Below, piece by piece: positions 29,740 through 39,600 of a stretch of DNA of 50,602 nucleotides. Source of the stretch: Palsa-892 sp035295845 (GTDB taxonomy: Bacteria > Pseudomonadota > Alphaproteobacteria > Rhizobiales > Xanthobacteraceae); assembly GCA_035295845.1 (NCBI GenBank), contig DATGIF010000023.1:1-50602 (forward strand), read 5' to 3'. Position numbers and translations under genes: made by a program. Position 1 is the first letter of the stretch. Every line of letters begins with the position of its first letter. The notes under the pieces are model-generated. The model was not told where the DNA came from, did no database searches, and saw only the letters and a list, made by a program, of their open reading frames with translations.

Positions 29740-31038
29740 ATGACCCCCTTTGAGATCGCCTCGCTCGTCGCGGTCGTTGTCTGCCTTCTCGCCTCGTTCT
29801 TCTTCTCCGGCAGCGAGACCGCGCTCACGGCTTCCTCGCGCGCGCGCATGCATGCGCTGGCCCAGCACGGCGACAAGCGCGCGAAGATCATCAACCGCCT
29901 GCTCGCGGCGCGCGAACAGCTGATCGGCGCGATTCTTTTGGGCAACAATGTCGCCGCCGTCGCCGCCTCGTCGCTCGCGACCGGAATTCTGCTGCTGTGG
30001 TTCGGCGAGGTCGGCATCTTTTATGCGACCGCGATCATGACCGTGATCATCGTGGTGTTCGCCGAGGTCATGCCGAAAACCGTCGCGATCAACCATCCCG
30101 ATCGCGTTTCCTTGATGATCGCACGGCCGATCTACTGGATCGTGCGGGTGCTTTCGCCGGTCACGATCACGATCGAGAAGATCGTCGGCTGGTCGCTGCG
30201 CCTCCTGGGCGTCAAGCTCAGGACCACCGAAAACGTGCTCAGTGGCCATGACGAGTTGCGCGGCGCGGTCGATCTTCTGCATCGCGAGGGCGAAGTCAAA
30301 AAGGACGACCGCGACATGTTCGGCGGCGTACTCGACTTGCGCGAGCTCGAAGTCTCCGACGTCATGATCCATCGCACCAAAATGGCGACGATCAACGCCG
30401 ACGACCCGCCCGAGAAGGTCGTGAGCGAGGTCTTGGCCTCTGCCTATACGCGCCTGCCGATCTGGCGCGGCACGCCCGAGAACATCGTCGGCGTGATCCA
30501 CGCCAAGGACCTGCTGCGCGAGCTCGACGCCGTCGGCGGCGACGAAAGCAAGATCGATATCGCGGCGATCGCGCTCGAACCCTGGTTCGTCCCCGACACC
30601 ACGAGCCTGGCCGACCAGCTCAAGGCCTTCCGCAAGCGCAAGACCCACTTCGCGCTCGTCGTCGACGAATACGGCGAGGTGATGGGGCTTGTGACCCTCG
30701 AGGACATCATCGAGGAAATCGTCGGCGACATTTCCGACGAGCACGATATTTCCGTAAGCGGCCTCCGCCCGCAGGCCGACGGCTCGGTGACCGTCGATGG
30801 CGGCGTGCCGATCCGCGATCTCAACCGCGCCATGGACTGGAATTTGCCCGACGAACAGGCGACGACGATCGCGGGCCTCGTCATCCACGAAGCGCGGCTG
30901 ATCCCGGAGCCCGGGCAGACCTTCACCTTCCACGGCTTCCGCTTTCAGGTGCTGCGAAAGACGCGAAACCGGATTACGGCGTTGAAGGTGACGCCCTTGA
31001 AGCGGCCCGAGACGAAGCCTGCCGAGCAGGCGGCGTGA
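29740..31038 (+). CDS. HlyC/CorC family transporter (DUF21-CBS protein)
   Basis: A 432-residue membrane protein with the N-terminal DUF21/CNNM domain (about 1-190; three membrane helices plus the SGSETALTASSRAR motif near 22-36), a CBS pair (about 205-330) and the C-terminal CorC_HlyC domain (about 345-425). Relatives mediate or regulate Mg2+/Co2+ efflux; the haemolysin label is historical. It lies only 11 bases after aroB and is likely in the same transcript. It ends back-to-back with the bolA stop codon (TGA|TCA at 31036-31041). Confidence 0.93.
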   Translation: MTPFEIASLVAVVVCLLASFFFSGSETALTASSRARMHALAQHGDKRAKIINRLLAAREQLIGAILLGNNVAAVAASSLATGILLLWFGEVGIFYATAIMTVIIVVFAEVMPKTVAINHPDRVSLMIARPIYWIVRVLSPVTITIEKIVGWSLRLLGVKLRTTENVLSGHDELRGAVDLLHREGEVKKDDRDMFGGVLDLRELEVSDVMIHRTKMATINADDPPEKVVSEVLASAYTRLPIWRGTPENIVGVIHAKDLLRELDAVGGDESKIDIAAIALEPWFVPDTTSLADQLKAFRKRKTHFALVVDEYGEVMGLVTLEDIIEEIVGDISDEHDISVSGLRPQADGSVTVDGGVPIRDLNRAMDWNLPDEQATTIAGLVIHEARLIPEPGQTFTFHGFRFQVLRKTRNRITALKVTPLKRPETKPAEQAA

Positions 31039-31305
31039 TCATTCGCCCGGCGCCCGCGCCTCGATCGCGAGCGCGTGCAGGCCGGCGGCGATTTCGGACG
31101 CCATAAGATCGTTGACGAGCCGGTGCCGCTCGATCCGGCTTTTGCCGGAAAATGCCGCCGAGACGACGCGCACGCGCACATGCGTCGTCTTGCCGGGCAC
31201 GGCGCCGGCATGGCCCGCATGCAGCGCGCTCTCGTCGAGAACTTCGAGCCGCTCAGGCGCGAGCTTCTCGGTGAGTGTATTGCGGATTCGGTCGACCGTG
31301 GTCAT
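31039..31305 (-). CDS. bolA: BolA family protein
   Basis: An 88-residue BolA-fold protein (MTTVDRIRNTLTEKLAPERLEV, then the invariant histidine in SRIERHRLVNDLM, about residue 60). Such proteins partner with monothiol glutaredoxins to bind [2Fe-2S] clusters and take part in iron-sulfur trafficking. The ATG at 31305 fits the family; the frame stays open 12 codons further. Placement beside a DnaJ-domain gene and cobST is common in Rhizobiales. No grxD is seen in the window. Confidence 0.93.
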   Translation of the reverse strand: MTTVDRIRNTLTEKLAPERLEVLDESALHAGHAGAVPGKTTHVRVRVVSAAFSGKSRIERHRLVNDLMASEIAAGLHALAIEARAPGE

Positions 31306-31419
31306 GCGCGCTGCCGGAAAATTTCGCCTGTCAAGCATCAATGAAATGTCAATCGCGAAGCATTATAAAGAAAACTTCAGTTGCTTGTGCGGCCACGATC
31401 GCATGCCCATAATCCGGCT

Positions 31420-32049
31420 ATGAAACTCGACTCACCCATTTTCGACCGCCTGCGGCTGAAGCGCGATCGAGCCGAGCGCGTCAAACCCGACTGCCCGCGT
31501 TGCGAGTGGGCCGGCTGCCAGGAGGCCGGCGCGCACCGCGCGCCGAAAGGCCGCGGCCACGAGGGCGAGTATTGGCACTACTGTCTCCAACACGTGCGCG
31601 AATACAATCAGGCCTATAATTATTTTGCCGGCATGGGCGAAGACGCGGTGTCGGCTTATCAAAAGGACGCGATCACCGGTCACCGGCCGACCTGGCGCAT
31701 GGGCGCCCGAACCGCCCGCACGGCTGAGGAACGAAATGCCCCCAATGCCGGTTTGGGTTTCGAGAACGTCCGCTGGCACGATCCCTTCCGGTTTATCGAG
31801 GAATTGGGCGGAATGGCCCGGCCGGCGTCCTCGGTTCCCGAGGGCCGCACCATCCGCAATGCGGAACGCAAGGCGTTCGCGGTACTGGCGCTTGAAATCA
31901 ATGCCTCGACTACCGAAATCAAGTCTCGATTCAAGGAGTTAGTGAAAATTCACCACCCCGACGCGAATGGCGGGGACCGCTCGACCGAGGATCGGCTTCG
32001 GGAAATCATCCAAGCCTATAACTATCTCAAGCAGGCCGGATTCTGCTAA
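31420..32049 (+). CDS. J-domain (DnaJ-like) protein with N-terminal cysteine cluster
   Basis: A 209-residue protein with a J domain at the C-terminus (about 152-209, HPD at 179-181 in KIHHPDANGGD) rather than at the usual N-terminus. The N-terminal part has C25, C28, C33 and C55 (CPRCEWAGC then HYC), which could hold a zinc ion or an iron-sulfur cluster. J proteins stimulate DnaK. Its place between bolA and cobS suggests service to CobS/CobT or to Fe-S delivery, but that is inference. The start at MKLDSPIFDR is chosen over an upstream in-frame codon at 31381. Confidence 0.9.
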   Translation: MKLDSPIFDRLRLKRDRAERVKPDCPRCEWAGCQEAGAHRAPKGRGHEGEYWHYCLQHVREYNQAYNYFAGMGEDAVSAYQKDAITGHRPTWRMGARTARTAEERNAPNAGLGFENVRWHDPFRFIEELGGMARPASSVPEGRTIRNAERKAFAVLALEINASTTEIKSRFKELVKIHHPDANGGDRSTEDRLREIIQAYNYLKQAGFC

Positions 32050-32112
32050 GTTCCTAAGGTCCTGCTTCGGTTGTTGATTTGAACCCGCCGCCATCGCGGC
32101 CGGACGTGACGC

Positions 32113-33096
32113 ATGAACGCTTTGAACACGACTGCCCCTCTGCCCGACATGAAGGTGTCGGTGCGCCAGGTTTTCGGCCTCGATGTCGACCTCGAAGTCC
32201 CGGCCTACTCCGCGGCCGAGGAACATGTGCCGGATCTCGATCCGGATTACGTCTTCGACCGCGACACGACGCTCGCCATCCTCGCGGGCTTTGCCCATAA
32301 CCGCCGGGTGCTGGTCGCCGGCTACCACGGCACCGGCAAGTCCACCCACATCGAGCAGGTCGCCTCGCGGCTGAACTGGCCGTGCGTCCGCGTCAATCTC
32401 GACAGCCACATCAGCCGTATCGACCTCGTCGGCAAGGACGCGATCGTGCTGAAAGAGGGCCAGCAAGTCACGGAATTCCGCGACGGCATTCTGCCGTGGG
32501 CCTTGCAGCGGAACGTCGCCCTCTGCTTCGACGAATACGACGCCGGGCGGCCGGACGTGATGTTCGTGATCCAGCGCGTGCTCGAGGTTTCGGGCAAGCT
32601 CACGCTTCTCGACCAGAACAAGGTGATCCGCGCGCATCCCGCCTTCCGGCTGTTTGCGACCGCCAACACCGTCGGCCTCGGCGACACCACCGGCCTTTAT
32701 CACGGCACCCAGCAGATCAATCAGGGGCAGATGGATCGCTGGTCGATCGTGACCACGCTGAACTATCTGCCGCACGACAAGGAAGTGGACATCGTCACCT
32801 CCAAGGCGCGCCAGTACCGCACGCCCGAAGGCCGCGAGACGGTTTCGAAGATGGTGCGCGTCGCGGATCTCACGCGCTCCGCCTTTATCAACGGCGACAT
32901 CTCGACCGTGATGAGCCCGCGCACGGTGATCACCTGGGCGGAGAACGCCGAGATTTTCGGCGACATCGGCCTCGCCTTCCGGCTCACCTTCGTCAACAAA
33001 TGCGATGAGCTCGAGCGGCCGATCGTCGCCGAATTCTACCAGCGCTGCTTTGGCCGCGACCTGCCCGAGTCGACGGTGAATGTCGCGCTGAGCTGA
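32113..33096 (+). CDS. cobS: Cobaltochelatase subunit CobS
   Basis: A 327-residue MoxR-type AAA+ ATPase which, with CobT and CobN, inserts cobalt into hydrogenobyrinic acid a,c-diamide in aerobic cobalamin synthesis. Walker A is GYHGTGKST (70-78), Walker B is CFDEYD near 138-143, and sensor 1 is FATANTVGLGD. The N-terminal VSVRQVFGLDVDLEVPAY is typical of CobS. It is one base from cobT. The large subunit CobN is not in the window. Confidence 0.97.
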   Translation: MNALNTTAPLPDMKVSVRQVFGLDVDLEVPAYSAAEEHVPDLDPDYVFDRDTTLAILAGFAHNRRVLVAGYHGTGKSTHIEQVASRLNWPCVRVNLDSHISRIDLVGKDAIVLKEGQQVTEFRDGILPWALQRNVALCFDEYDAGRPDVMFVIQRVLEVSGKLTLLDQNKVIRAHPAFRLFATANTVGLGDTTGLYHGTQQINQGQMDRWSIVTTLNYLPHDKEVDIVTSKARQYRTPEGRETVSKMVRVADLTRSAFINGDISTVMSPRTVITWAENAEIFGDIGLAFRLTFVNKCDELERPIVAEFYQRCFGRDLPESTVNVALS

Positions 33097-33097
33097 A

Positions 33098-34996
33098 ATG
33101 TCGATCCCGAATACCATCAAGAGCAAAAGCGCCGAGCCGCCCACCGAGCCGTTCAAGCGCGCGGTTTCCGCGTGCCTGCGCGCGATCGCCGGCAAGCCCG
33201 AACTCGAAGTCGGCTACGCCGCCGAGAAGCCCATCGTCTCACCGGCCCGTGTCCGCCTGCCGGAGCCGCCCCGCCGCATGACCAAGGCCGACGCCGCAAT
33301 CCTCCGCGGCCACGCCGATTCGATGGCGCTCAGGCTCGCCTGCCACAACCCCGCGATCCACCGTCGCATGCTGCCCGAGGGCGAGACCGCAAGAGCCGTG
33401 TTCGAAGCCGTGGAACAGGCGCGCGTCGAAGCGATCGGGGCGCGCCGCATGAATGGCGTCGCTTTTAACCTCTCCGCCATGCTCGAGGACCGCTACACCC
33501 GCGGCCATTTCGCCGAGATCAGCGACCGCGCCGACGCCCCGATCGAGGACGCGCTCGCCATGCTCGTGCGCGAGCGGCTGACCGGCGAGGCGCCGCCCGC
33601 CGCCGCCCGCAAGGTCGTGGAGCTGTGGCGCGATTTCGTCGAAAAGCGCGCCGCGCGCGAGCTTACCCGCCTCCTCGACGAGGTCGAGGACCAGCGCGCC
33701 TTCGGCGAGATCGTGCACGATCTCTTGTCCTCGCTCGAAATGGGCGAGCAGCGGCGCACCGACCGCGAAGAAGAGGATTCCGACGACGAGGACCAAGGCG
33801 AGGACCAGGCCGGCCAGGAAGGCGGCGCCGAGCGCGACGATTCGAGCGAAAGCACCGCCGCCGAGGACCAGAAACTTGCCGCCGACGACACGTCCGACGC
33901 CGCCACCGAAAGCGAGGAGGCGCCTTCCGCCGAACGGCCGGAGGATGTCGACGCCGGCGATTCGCGCGAGGCCGGCGAGCCGTGGCGGCCGCGGCATCCG
34001 CTTTCCAACGAACCGCGCGGCCCCGATTACCGCGCCTTCTCGACGCGCTTCGATGAGACGATCGGCGCCGAGGAATTGTGCGACCCCGAGGAGCTGTCGC
34101 GCCTTCGCTCGTACCTCGACAAGCAGCTGCAGCATTTGCAGGGCGTGGTCGCCCGCCTTGCCAACCGCCTGCAGCGGCGGCTCCTCGCCCAGCAAAACCG
34201 CGCCTGGGAATTCGATCTTGAGGAAGGCATGCTCGACACTTCGCGGCTTCCGCGCATCATCGTCGATCCGTTTCAGCCGCTTTCCTTCAAGCGCGAGCGC
34301 GATACCGACTTCCGCGACACGGTGGTGACGCTTCTCCTCGATAATTCCGGCTCGATGCGCGGCCGGCCGATCACGGTGGCGGCGACTTGCGCCGACATTC
34401 TTGCCCGCACGCTCGAGCGCTGCGGCGTGAAGGTGGAAATCCTCGGCTTCACCACGCGCGCGTGGAAAGGCGGCCAGTCGCGCGAGGCGTGGTTGGCCGC
34501 GAACAAGCCGGTCAATCCCGGCCGGCTCAATGATCTCCGCCACATCATCTACAAATCCGCCGACGCGCCCTGGCGGCGCGCGCGCAAGAATCTCGGCTTG
34601 ATGATGCGCGAGGGGCTGCTCAAGGAAAACATCGACGGCGAAGCGCTCGACTGGGCGCACCGGCGCCTCTTGGCCCGTCCCGAAAGCCGCAAAATTCTGA
34701 TGATGATCTCCGACGGCGCCCCGGTCGACGATTCAACCCTCTCCGTGAACCCCGGCAATTATCTCGAGCGGCATCTCCGCTACGTCATCAACGAGATCGA
34801 GACCCGCTCGCCGGTGGAACTGATCGCGATCGGCATCGGCCACGACGTGACGCGCTACTACCGGCGCGCGGTCACGATCGTCGACGCCGAGGAACTCGGC
34901 GGCGCCATGACCGAGAAGCTTGCGGAGCTTTTCGACGAAGAGGCGCAAATGCAAATGGCGGCGAGCCGGCCGGTCAAGCGCCGGCGCGTTGCCTGA
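33098..34996 (+). CDS. cobT: Cobaltochelatase subunit CobT
   Basis: A 632-residue partner of CobS. An N-terminal CobT domain (about 10-220) is followed by a strongly acidic linker (about 225-305, rich in D, E and Q) and a C-terminal von Willebrand A domain whose MIDAS motif is D415-N-S-G-S419. The VWA domain docks the AAA+ ring on CobN, as ChlD does in magnesium chelatase. It begins immediately after cobS and converges on rpmB. Confidence 0.97.
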   Translation: MSIPNTIKSKSAEPPTEPFKRAVSACLRAIAGKPELEVGYAAEKPIVSPARVRLPEPPRRMTKADAAILRGHADSMALRLACHNPAIHRRMLPEGETARAVFEAVEQARVEAIGARRMNGVAFNLSAMLEDRYTRGHFAEISDRADAPIEDALAMLVRERLTGEAPPAAARKVVELWRDFVEKRAARELTRLLDEVEDQRAFGEIVHDLLSSLEMGEQRRTDREEEDSDDEDQGEDQAGQEGGAERDDSSESTAAEDQKLAADDTSDAATESEEAPSAERPEDVDAGDSREAGEPWRPRHPLSNEPRGPDYRAFSTRFDETIGAEELCDPEELSRLRSYLDKQLQHLQGVVARLANRLQRRLLAQQNRAWEFDLEEGMLDTSRLPRIIVDPFQPLSFKRERDTDFRDTVVTLLLDNSGSMRGRPITVAATCADILARTLERCGVKVEILGFTTRAWKGGQSREAWLAANKPVNPGRLNDLRHIIYKSADAPWRRARKNLGLMMREGLLKENIDGEALDWAHRRLLARPESRKILMMISDGAPVDDSTLSVNPGNYLERHLRYVINEIETRSPVELIAIGIGHDVTRYYRRAVTIVDAEELGGAMTEKLAELFDEEAQMQMAASRPVKRRRVA

Positions 34997-35027
34997 GCGA
35001 TTTAGACGGATCGCAAGCCGAGGCGGG

Positions 35028-35324
35028 TTAAGCCGCGGACTTATCCGCGATCTTCTTTTCGATCTTGCGCTTGAGTTCGCGCGCCTTCGGCGAAAGCTCG
35101 CTCTCGCGCGCCTTGATCAAAAATGCATCAAGGCCGCCGCGATGATCGACGGATTTCAGGGCATTGGCGCTGATGCGGAGCCGCACGCGCTGGCCGAGCG
35201 CATCGCTCTGCAATGTGACATTGCACAGATTCGGCAGAAAGCGCCGCTTTGTCTTGATGTTGGAGTGGCTCACCTTGTGACCGACGAGTACCGTCTTGCC
35301 GGTGAGATCGCAGCGCCGTGACAT
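35028..35324 (-). CDS. rpmB: 50S ribosomal protein L28
   Basis: A 98-residue ribosomal protein beginning MSRRCDLTGKTVLVGHKVSHSN, the diagnostic L28 start, with KTKRRFLPNLCNV in the middle and the lysine-rich alphaproteobacterial C-terminal extension. AAAGG precedes the ATG by eight bases. The frame is open upstream to 35423, but that extension is not L28-like. It is divergent from the DUF3108 gene and has its own promoter. Confidence 0.97.
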   Translation of the reverse strand: MSRRCDLTGKTVLVGHKVSHSNIKTKRRFLPNLCNVTLQSDALGQRVRLRISANALKSVDHRGGLDAFLIKARESELSPKARELKRKIEKKIADKSAA

Positions 35325-35367
35325 GACCAGACCTTTGATGAAATCCGGCCTCGCCGGAACGGCGCTC

Positions 35368-35396
35368 CTCTTAGGGGCCTCGCGGAGAAGCGTCAA
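35368..35396 (-). promoter_or_regulatory. Housekeeping promoter of rpmB
   Basis: On the minus strand TTGACG (35391-35396) is separated by 17 bases from TAAGAG (35368-35373), about 44 bases before the rpmB ATG. Spacing and -35 are good; the -10 is weak. Confidence 0.5.
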
Positions 35397-35529
35397 GCGG
35401 GTGGGGTCACAGTTCCGACGCATTCAGGTCCCACCGAAAATTTCAGCGCGGCGCTGGCGCCGGAAGTGCGGTAGAGTTTGTTTTGAGACGAGCCGCCATG
35501 GCTTCCGCTGCTGCCGCCAAAGGTTGATC

Positions 35530-36375
35530 ATGCGATCCCGCACCGCGATTTCAGCCGCAACACTTCTGTTCCTGGCCGCGACGCCCGCCCTCGCCGAGGC
35601 GCGGCTCGAGGTCCGCTACCGCGCCTCGCTCACTCCGCTCGCCGACATAAAAGGCATCGAGATCGGCAAGGCCGCGATCATCGTCAACCTCACCGACGAC
35701 GGATACGCGGCCGCCGGCAGCGCCAAGGTGACGGGCCTTGCGCGTCTCGTGTCGAAGGGCGAGGGCTCGGCCGCCTCGCGCGGCAACTTCGTCAACGGCA
35801 GAGTCTCGCCGCTGACCTACACCTCCACTTCGGAGACCGACAAGAAGTCGGAGGAAATCCGCATTTCGCTCGCCGACAATACCGTCACGCAATTCGCCGT
35901 CTCGCCGCCGACGCCGCCCGCCGATGATCGCGTTCCGGTGACCGAGGACAACCGCAAGGGCGTGGTCGATCCGATGAGCGCGGCGATCATTTCGGTTCCC
36001 GGCAACGGCGACATGCTCGCGCACGATTCCTGCAACCGCACCGTCTCGATTTTCGATGGCCGCCAGCGCTACGACCTGGTGTTTTCCTACGAGCGCACCG
36101 AAACCGCGAAGGACGTGAAGGGCTATAGCGGCCCGATGCTGGTCTGCCGCGTCGATTACCGGCCGATCGCCGGCCACCGCGCCTCGCGGCTGCAGGTGAA
36201 GTACATGGAGGACAACAAGAACATCTTCGTGTGGCTGGCGCCCGTCGCCGGCACGCGGGTGTTGTTTCCGATTCGCGTCTCGATCGCGACGCTGGTGGGC
36301 GTGGCCGTTGTCGAGGCCGAAACGTTTTCGGCCACCGCCAGCGACCAGCAGGCGGCTAGCCCCCCGGCCCGGTAG
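35530..36375 (+). CDS. DUF3108 domain protein, exported
   Basis: A 281-residue protein with a clear signal peptide (MRSRTAISAATLLFLAATPALAEA, cleaved about residue 22) and a beta-rich DUF3108 domain over most of the rest (VRYRASLTPLADIKGIEIG through FVWLAPVAGTRVLFPIRVS). It is therefore periplasmic. The function is unknown; the family is widespread in Proteobacteria. The ATG at 35530 is chosen because it alone gives a signal peptide, although the frame is open upstream to 35296. Both neighbours, rpmB and the helicase gene, are usual for it in Rhizobiales. Confidence 0.9.
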   Translation: MRSRTAISAATLLFLAATPALAEARLEVRYRASLTPLADIKGIEIGKAAIIVNLTDDGYAAAGSAKVTGLARLVSKGEGSAASRGNFVNGRVSPLTYTSTSETDKKSEEIRISLADNTVTQFAVSPPTPPADDRVPVTEDNRKGVVDPMSAAIISVPGNGDMLAHDSCNRTVSIFDGRQRYDLVFSYERTETAKDVKGYSGPMLVCRVDYRPIAGHRASRLQVKYMEDNKNIFVWLAPVAGTRVLFPIRVSIATLVGVAVVEAETFSATASDQQAASPPAR

Positions 36376-36501
36376 CAATTTCGAGGCACTCGCCCGCGAT
36401 CGGGCGGAATTAACCGCTGCTTGCCGCAATGGAGCGAATTTTACGCGGCCCATCGCAGCGATGGTGTCGCGCCCGGATCGGGCCCCAACATCTAGACGGA
36501 A

Positions 36502-36543
36502 CGAATCTGGACTCGGAGCGAGTCAGCGATTCGGGCGCGATTC
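36502..36543. promoter_or_regulatory. Cluster of five GANTC (CcrM) sites within an inverted repeat
   Basis: GAATC (36503-36507), GACTC (36510-36514), GAGTC (36520-36524), GATTC (36528-36532) and GATTC (36539-36543) fall within 41 bases. The first four form an imperfect inverted repeat: CGAATC pairs with GATTCG and GACTC with GAGTC. GANTC is the target of the alphaproteobacterial cell-cycle methylase CcrM. The cluster lies about 109 bases before the helicase start. Elsewhere in 36376-36651 I see only a possible -10 (TATGAT, 36604-36609) with no good -35. Confidence 0.6.
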
Positions 36544-36651
36544 GTTCGAGACCCGTTCCACATTCTTCACAGCGCCCTCAAGAACCGGCCGGAAGCGTCA
36601 CATTATGATACAGAAAATCCGCTACGCCTCGGCCATCGGCACCGGTTACCC

Positions 36652-39600
36652 ATGAAACCTCCGCCCGCCCAGCGCGGCCGCGGCGTCACCGCCGTCCTCG
36701 GACCCACCAACACCGGCAAGACGCATCTCGCGATCGAGCGGATGCTCGCGCATTCGTCCGGCATGATCGGCCTGCCGCTGCGGCTCTTGGCGCGCGAGGT
36801 CTATAACCGCGCGATCGAGCGGGTGGGCGCCGACGCCGTTGCGCTGATCACCGGCGAGGAAAAAATCAAGCCGCCGAATCCGCGCTTCTGGGTCGCCACC
36901 GTCGAGGCGATGCCGCAGGATCTCGACGTTGCCTTTCTCGCCGTCGACGAAGTGCAGCTCGCGAGCGACCTCGAGCGCGGCCACCTTTTCACCGATCGCC
37001 TGCTCAACCGCCGCGGCCGCGAGGAGACGCTCCTGCTTGGCGCCGCCACCATGCGCGGGCTCGTTGAGCGGCTTTTGCCAGGCATCGACGTCGTCCAACG
37101 GCCGCGGCTTTCGCAGCTCACTTTCGCGGGCGAAAAGAAGATCACGCGGTTGCAGCGCCGCTCGGCGATCGTCGCTTTTTCGGCGGAAGAGGTCTATGCG
37201 ATCGCCGAATTGATCCGCCGCCAGCGCGGCGGTGCGGCCGTCGTGCTTGGCGCGCTGTCGCCGCGCACGCGGAACGCCCAGGTCGAGATCTACCAATCCG
37301 GCGACGTCGATTATCTGGTCGCCACCGACGCCATCGGCATGGGCCTCAACCTCGACGTCGATCACGTCGCCTTCGCCTCGGACCGCAAATTCGACGGCTA
37401 TCAGTTCCGGCAGCTCAATCCTTCCGAACTGGCGCAGATCGCCGGCCGCGCGGGGCGCGCTTCGCGCGACGGCACATTTGGCACCACCGGCCGCTGTCCC
37501 CCCTTCGATGCGGAAATCGTCGAACGGCTGGAGAGCCACACGTTCGAACCCGTGCGCATCCTGCAGTGGCGCAATACAAAGCTCGACTTCCGCTCCGTCG
37601 GGGCGCTCCTCGACAGCCTGTCGCAGACGCCGCGCGAGGAAGGATTGACGCGCGCGCCGCTTGCCGATGATGTGCTGGTGCTCGAGCGCGCGGCGAAGGA
37701 CGACGCAATCATGGCGCTCGCGACCACGCCCGCCGCTGTCGAACGGTTGTGGGGAGTCTGTCAGATCCCCGACTACCGCAAGATCGCGCCCGCGGCGCAC
37801 GCGGAACTCGTGATGACCCTCTATGGATTTCTCATGCGCGAGGGTAGAATTGCGTCCGACTGGATGGCACGCCAGGTCGCGCAGGCTGACAGAACCGATG
37901 GTGATATCGACACCCTCTCCAACCGCATCGCGCTTGTCCGCACCTGGACTTTCGCGGCCAACCGGCCGGATTGGCTCGACGATCCGGCGCATTGGCAAGG
38001 CGTCACGCGCAGCATCGAGGACAGGCTCTCCGACGCCTTGCACGAACGGCTTACCCAGCGTTTCGTGGACCGGCGCACCAGCGTCCTCACGCGGCGCCTG
38101 AGAGAGAACGCAATATTGGAAACCGAAATCAACAAGACGGGCGACGTGGTCGTCGAAGGCCACGTCATCGGCCATCTCTCGGGCTTCGAATTCGCTCCGG
38201 CCGATTCCTCCAACGAGCCGGACGCGAAGGCGCTCAGGGGCGCGGCGCAAAAGGTGCTCGCCGGCGAAATTGAATCGCGCGCGGCGAGGCTCGCGGAATC
38301 TCCCGACGAGCGCTTTGTGCTTGCGGCCGACGGCACCATCCGCTGGGTGGGCGAGCCGGTCGCCCGCCTGATCGCGAGCGAAAATAGTCTGGAGCCGCGC
38401 TTTCGCATTCTCGCCGACGAGCAGCTGACCGGCCCCGCGCGCGACAGCGTCGATGCGCGGCTCGCTCTCTGGCTGAAGGCGCATATCGAGAAATTGCTGG
38501 GGCCGCTCACCGCCCTCGGCAAGGCCGAGGAGATTACGGGCATTGCGCGAGGCGTTGCCTTTCAGCTCGTCGAAGCGCTCGGCGTGCTGGAGCGCCAAAA
38601 AGTCGCCGAAGAGGTGAAAGGCCTCGACCAGCCCGCGCGCGCGGGGCTGCGCGCTCATGGCGTCCGTTTCGGCGCCTATCACATCTATATGCCGCTCCTG
38701 TTGAAACCGGCACCGCGCGCGCTGAGCCTCCTCCTGTGGGGCCTGAAACATGGCGGCCTCAACCAGAAGGGAATGTCCGAACTGCCGGCGCTTGCGGCGG
38801 GCGGGCGCACCTCGATTCCCGTCGATCCCGAGATCGCAAAGCCCCTCTATCGCGCCGCCGGTTATCGCGTCTGCGGATCGCGCGCGCTCCGCGTCGACAT
38901 TCTCGAGCGGCTCGCGGATCTCATCCGCCCTGCGCTTTCCTGGCGGCCTGGCCTCTCGGGCGAGAAGCCCGCGGGCGCGGCCGACGGCCGCGGCTTCACC
39001 GTCACCGTCGCCATGACTTCACTCGCCGGCTGCGCGGGCGAGGATTTCTCCGCGATCTTGCGCGCGCTCGGTTATCGCATGGAGCGCCGGCCGGCGCCCC
39101 CGCCTGAACAAAAACCGGAGCCCGCAACGAATGGCGCCTCCGCTCCCGAAGCGGGAGAGATCCCGGCGGCCGAAACGCCTTCGATCGAGCCGGCGGTGAG
39201 CGAGGTTGACGAGCCGGCGGAGTCGCCGCCCGAAGCCGCGAACCCCGCACAAGAACCTGTTCCGCCCGAAACGACCGCCGCAGACGAAACGCAGGCGCCC
39301 GCGCCGCCAGCGGCCGAGGCGACTTCTGAACCCGCCATGATCGAAGTCTGGCGTCCGGGGCGGCCCAAGAGCGAGCATCGCCCGAACAAGCGCCCGCATC
39401 ATGCCCGCAAGGCGCACGCCGCCATTCCGCCGCAGCCCGCCGCATCGCCGGCTCCCGAGGCCGTCGAGCCCGCGCCGGCACAAGCAAAGCCGGCCGAAGG
39501 CGGCAAGCGTGAGCGGCCGCGCCGCGGGCGTCATCCCGAGCGCGATTCCCGGCGTAACGAGCGCCCGCGTGCGCCGCATCGCGAGCGCGAACGGCCGATC

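Noticed and set aside
36646..38751. 701-codon minus-strand frame opposite the helicase gene
   Set aside because: Shadow of a conserved helicase; no recognisable motif of its own.
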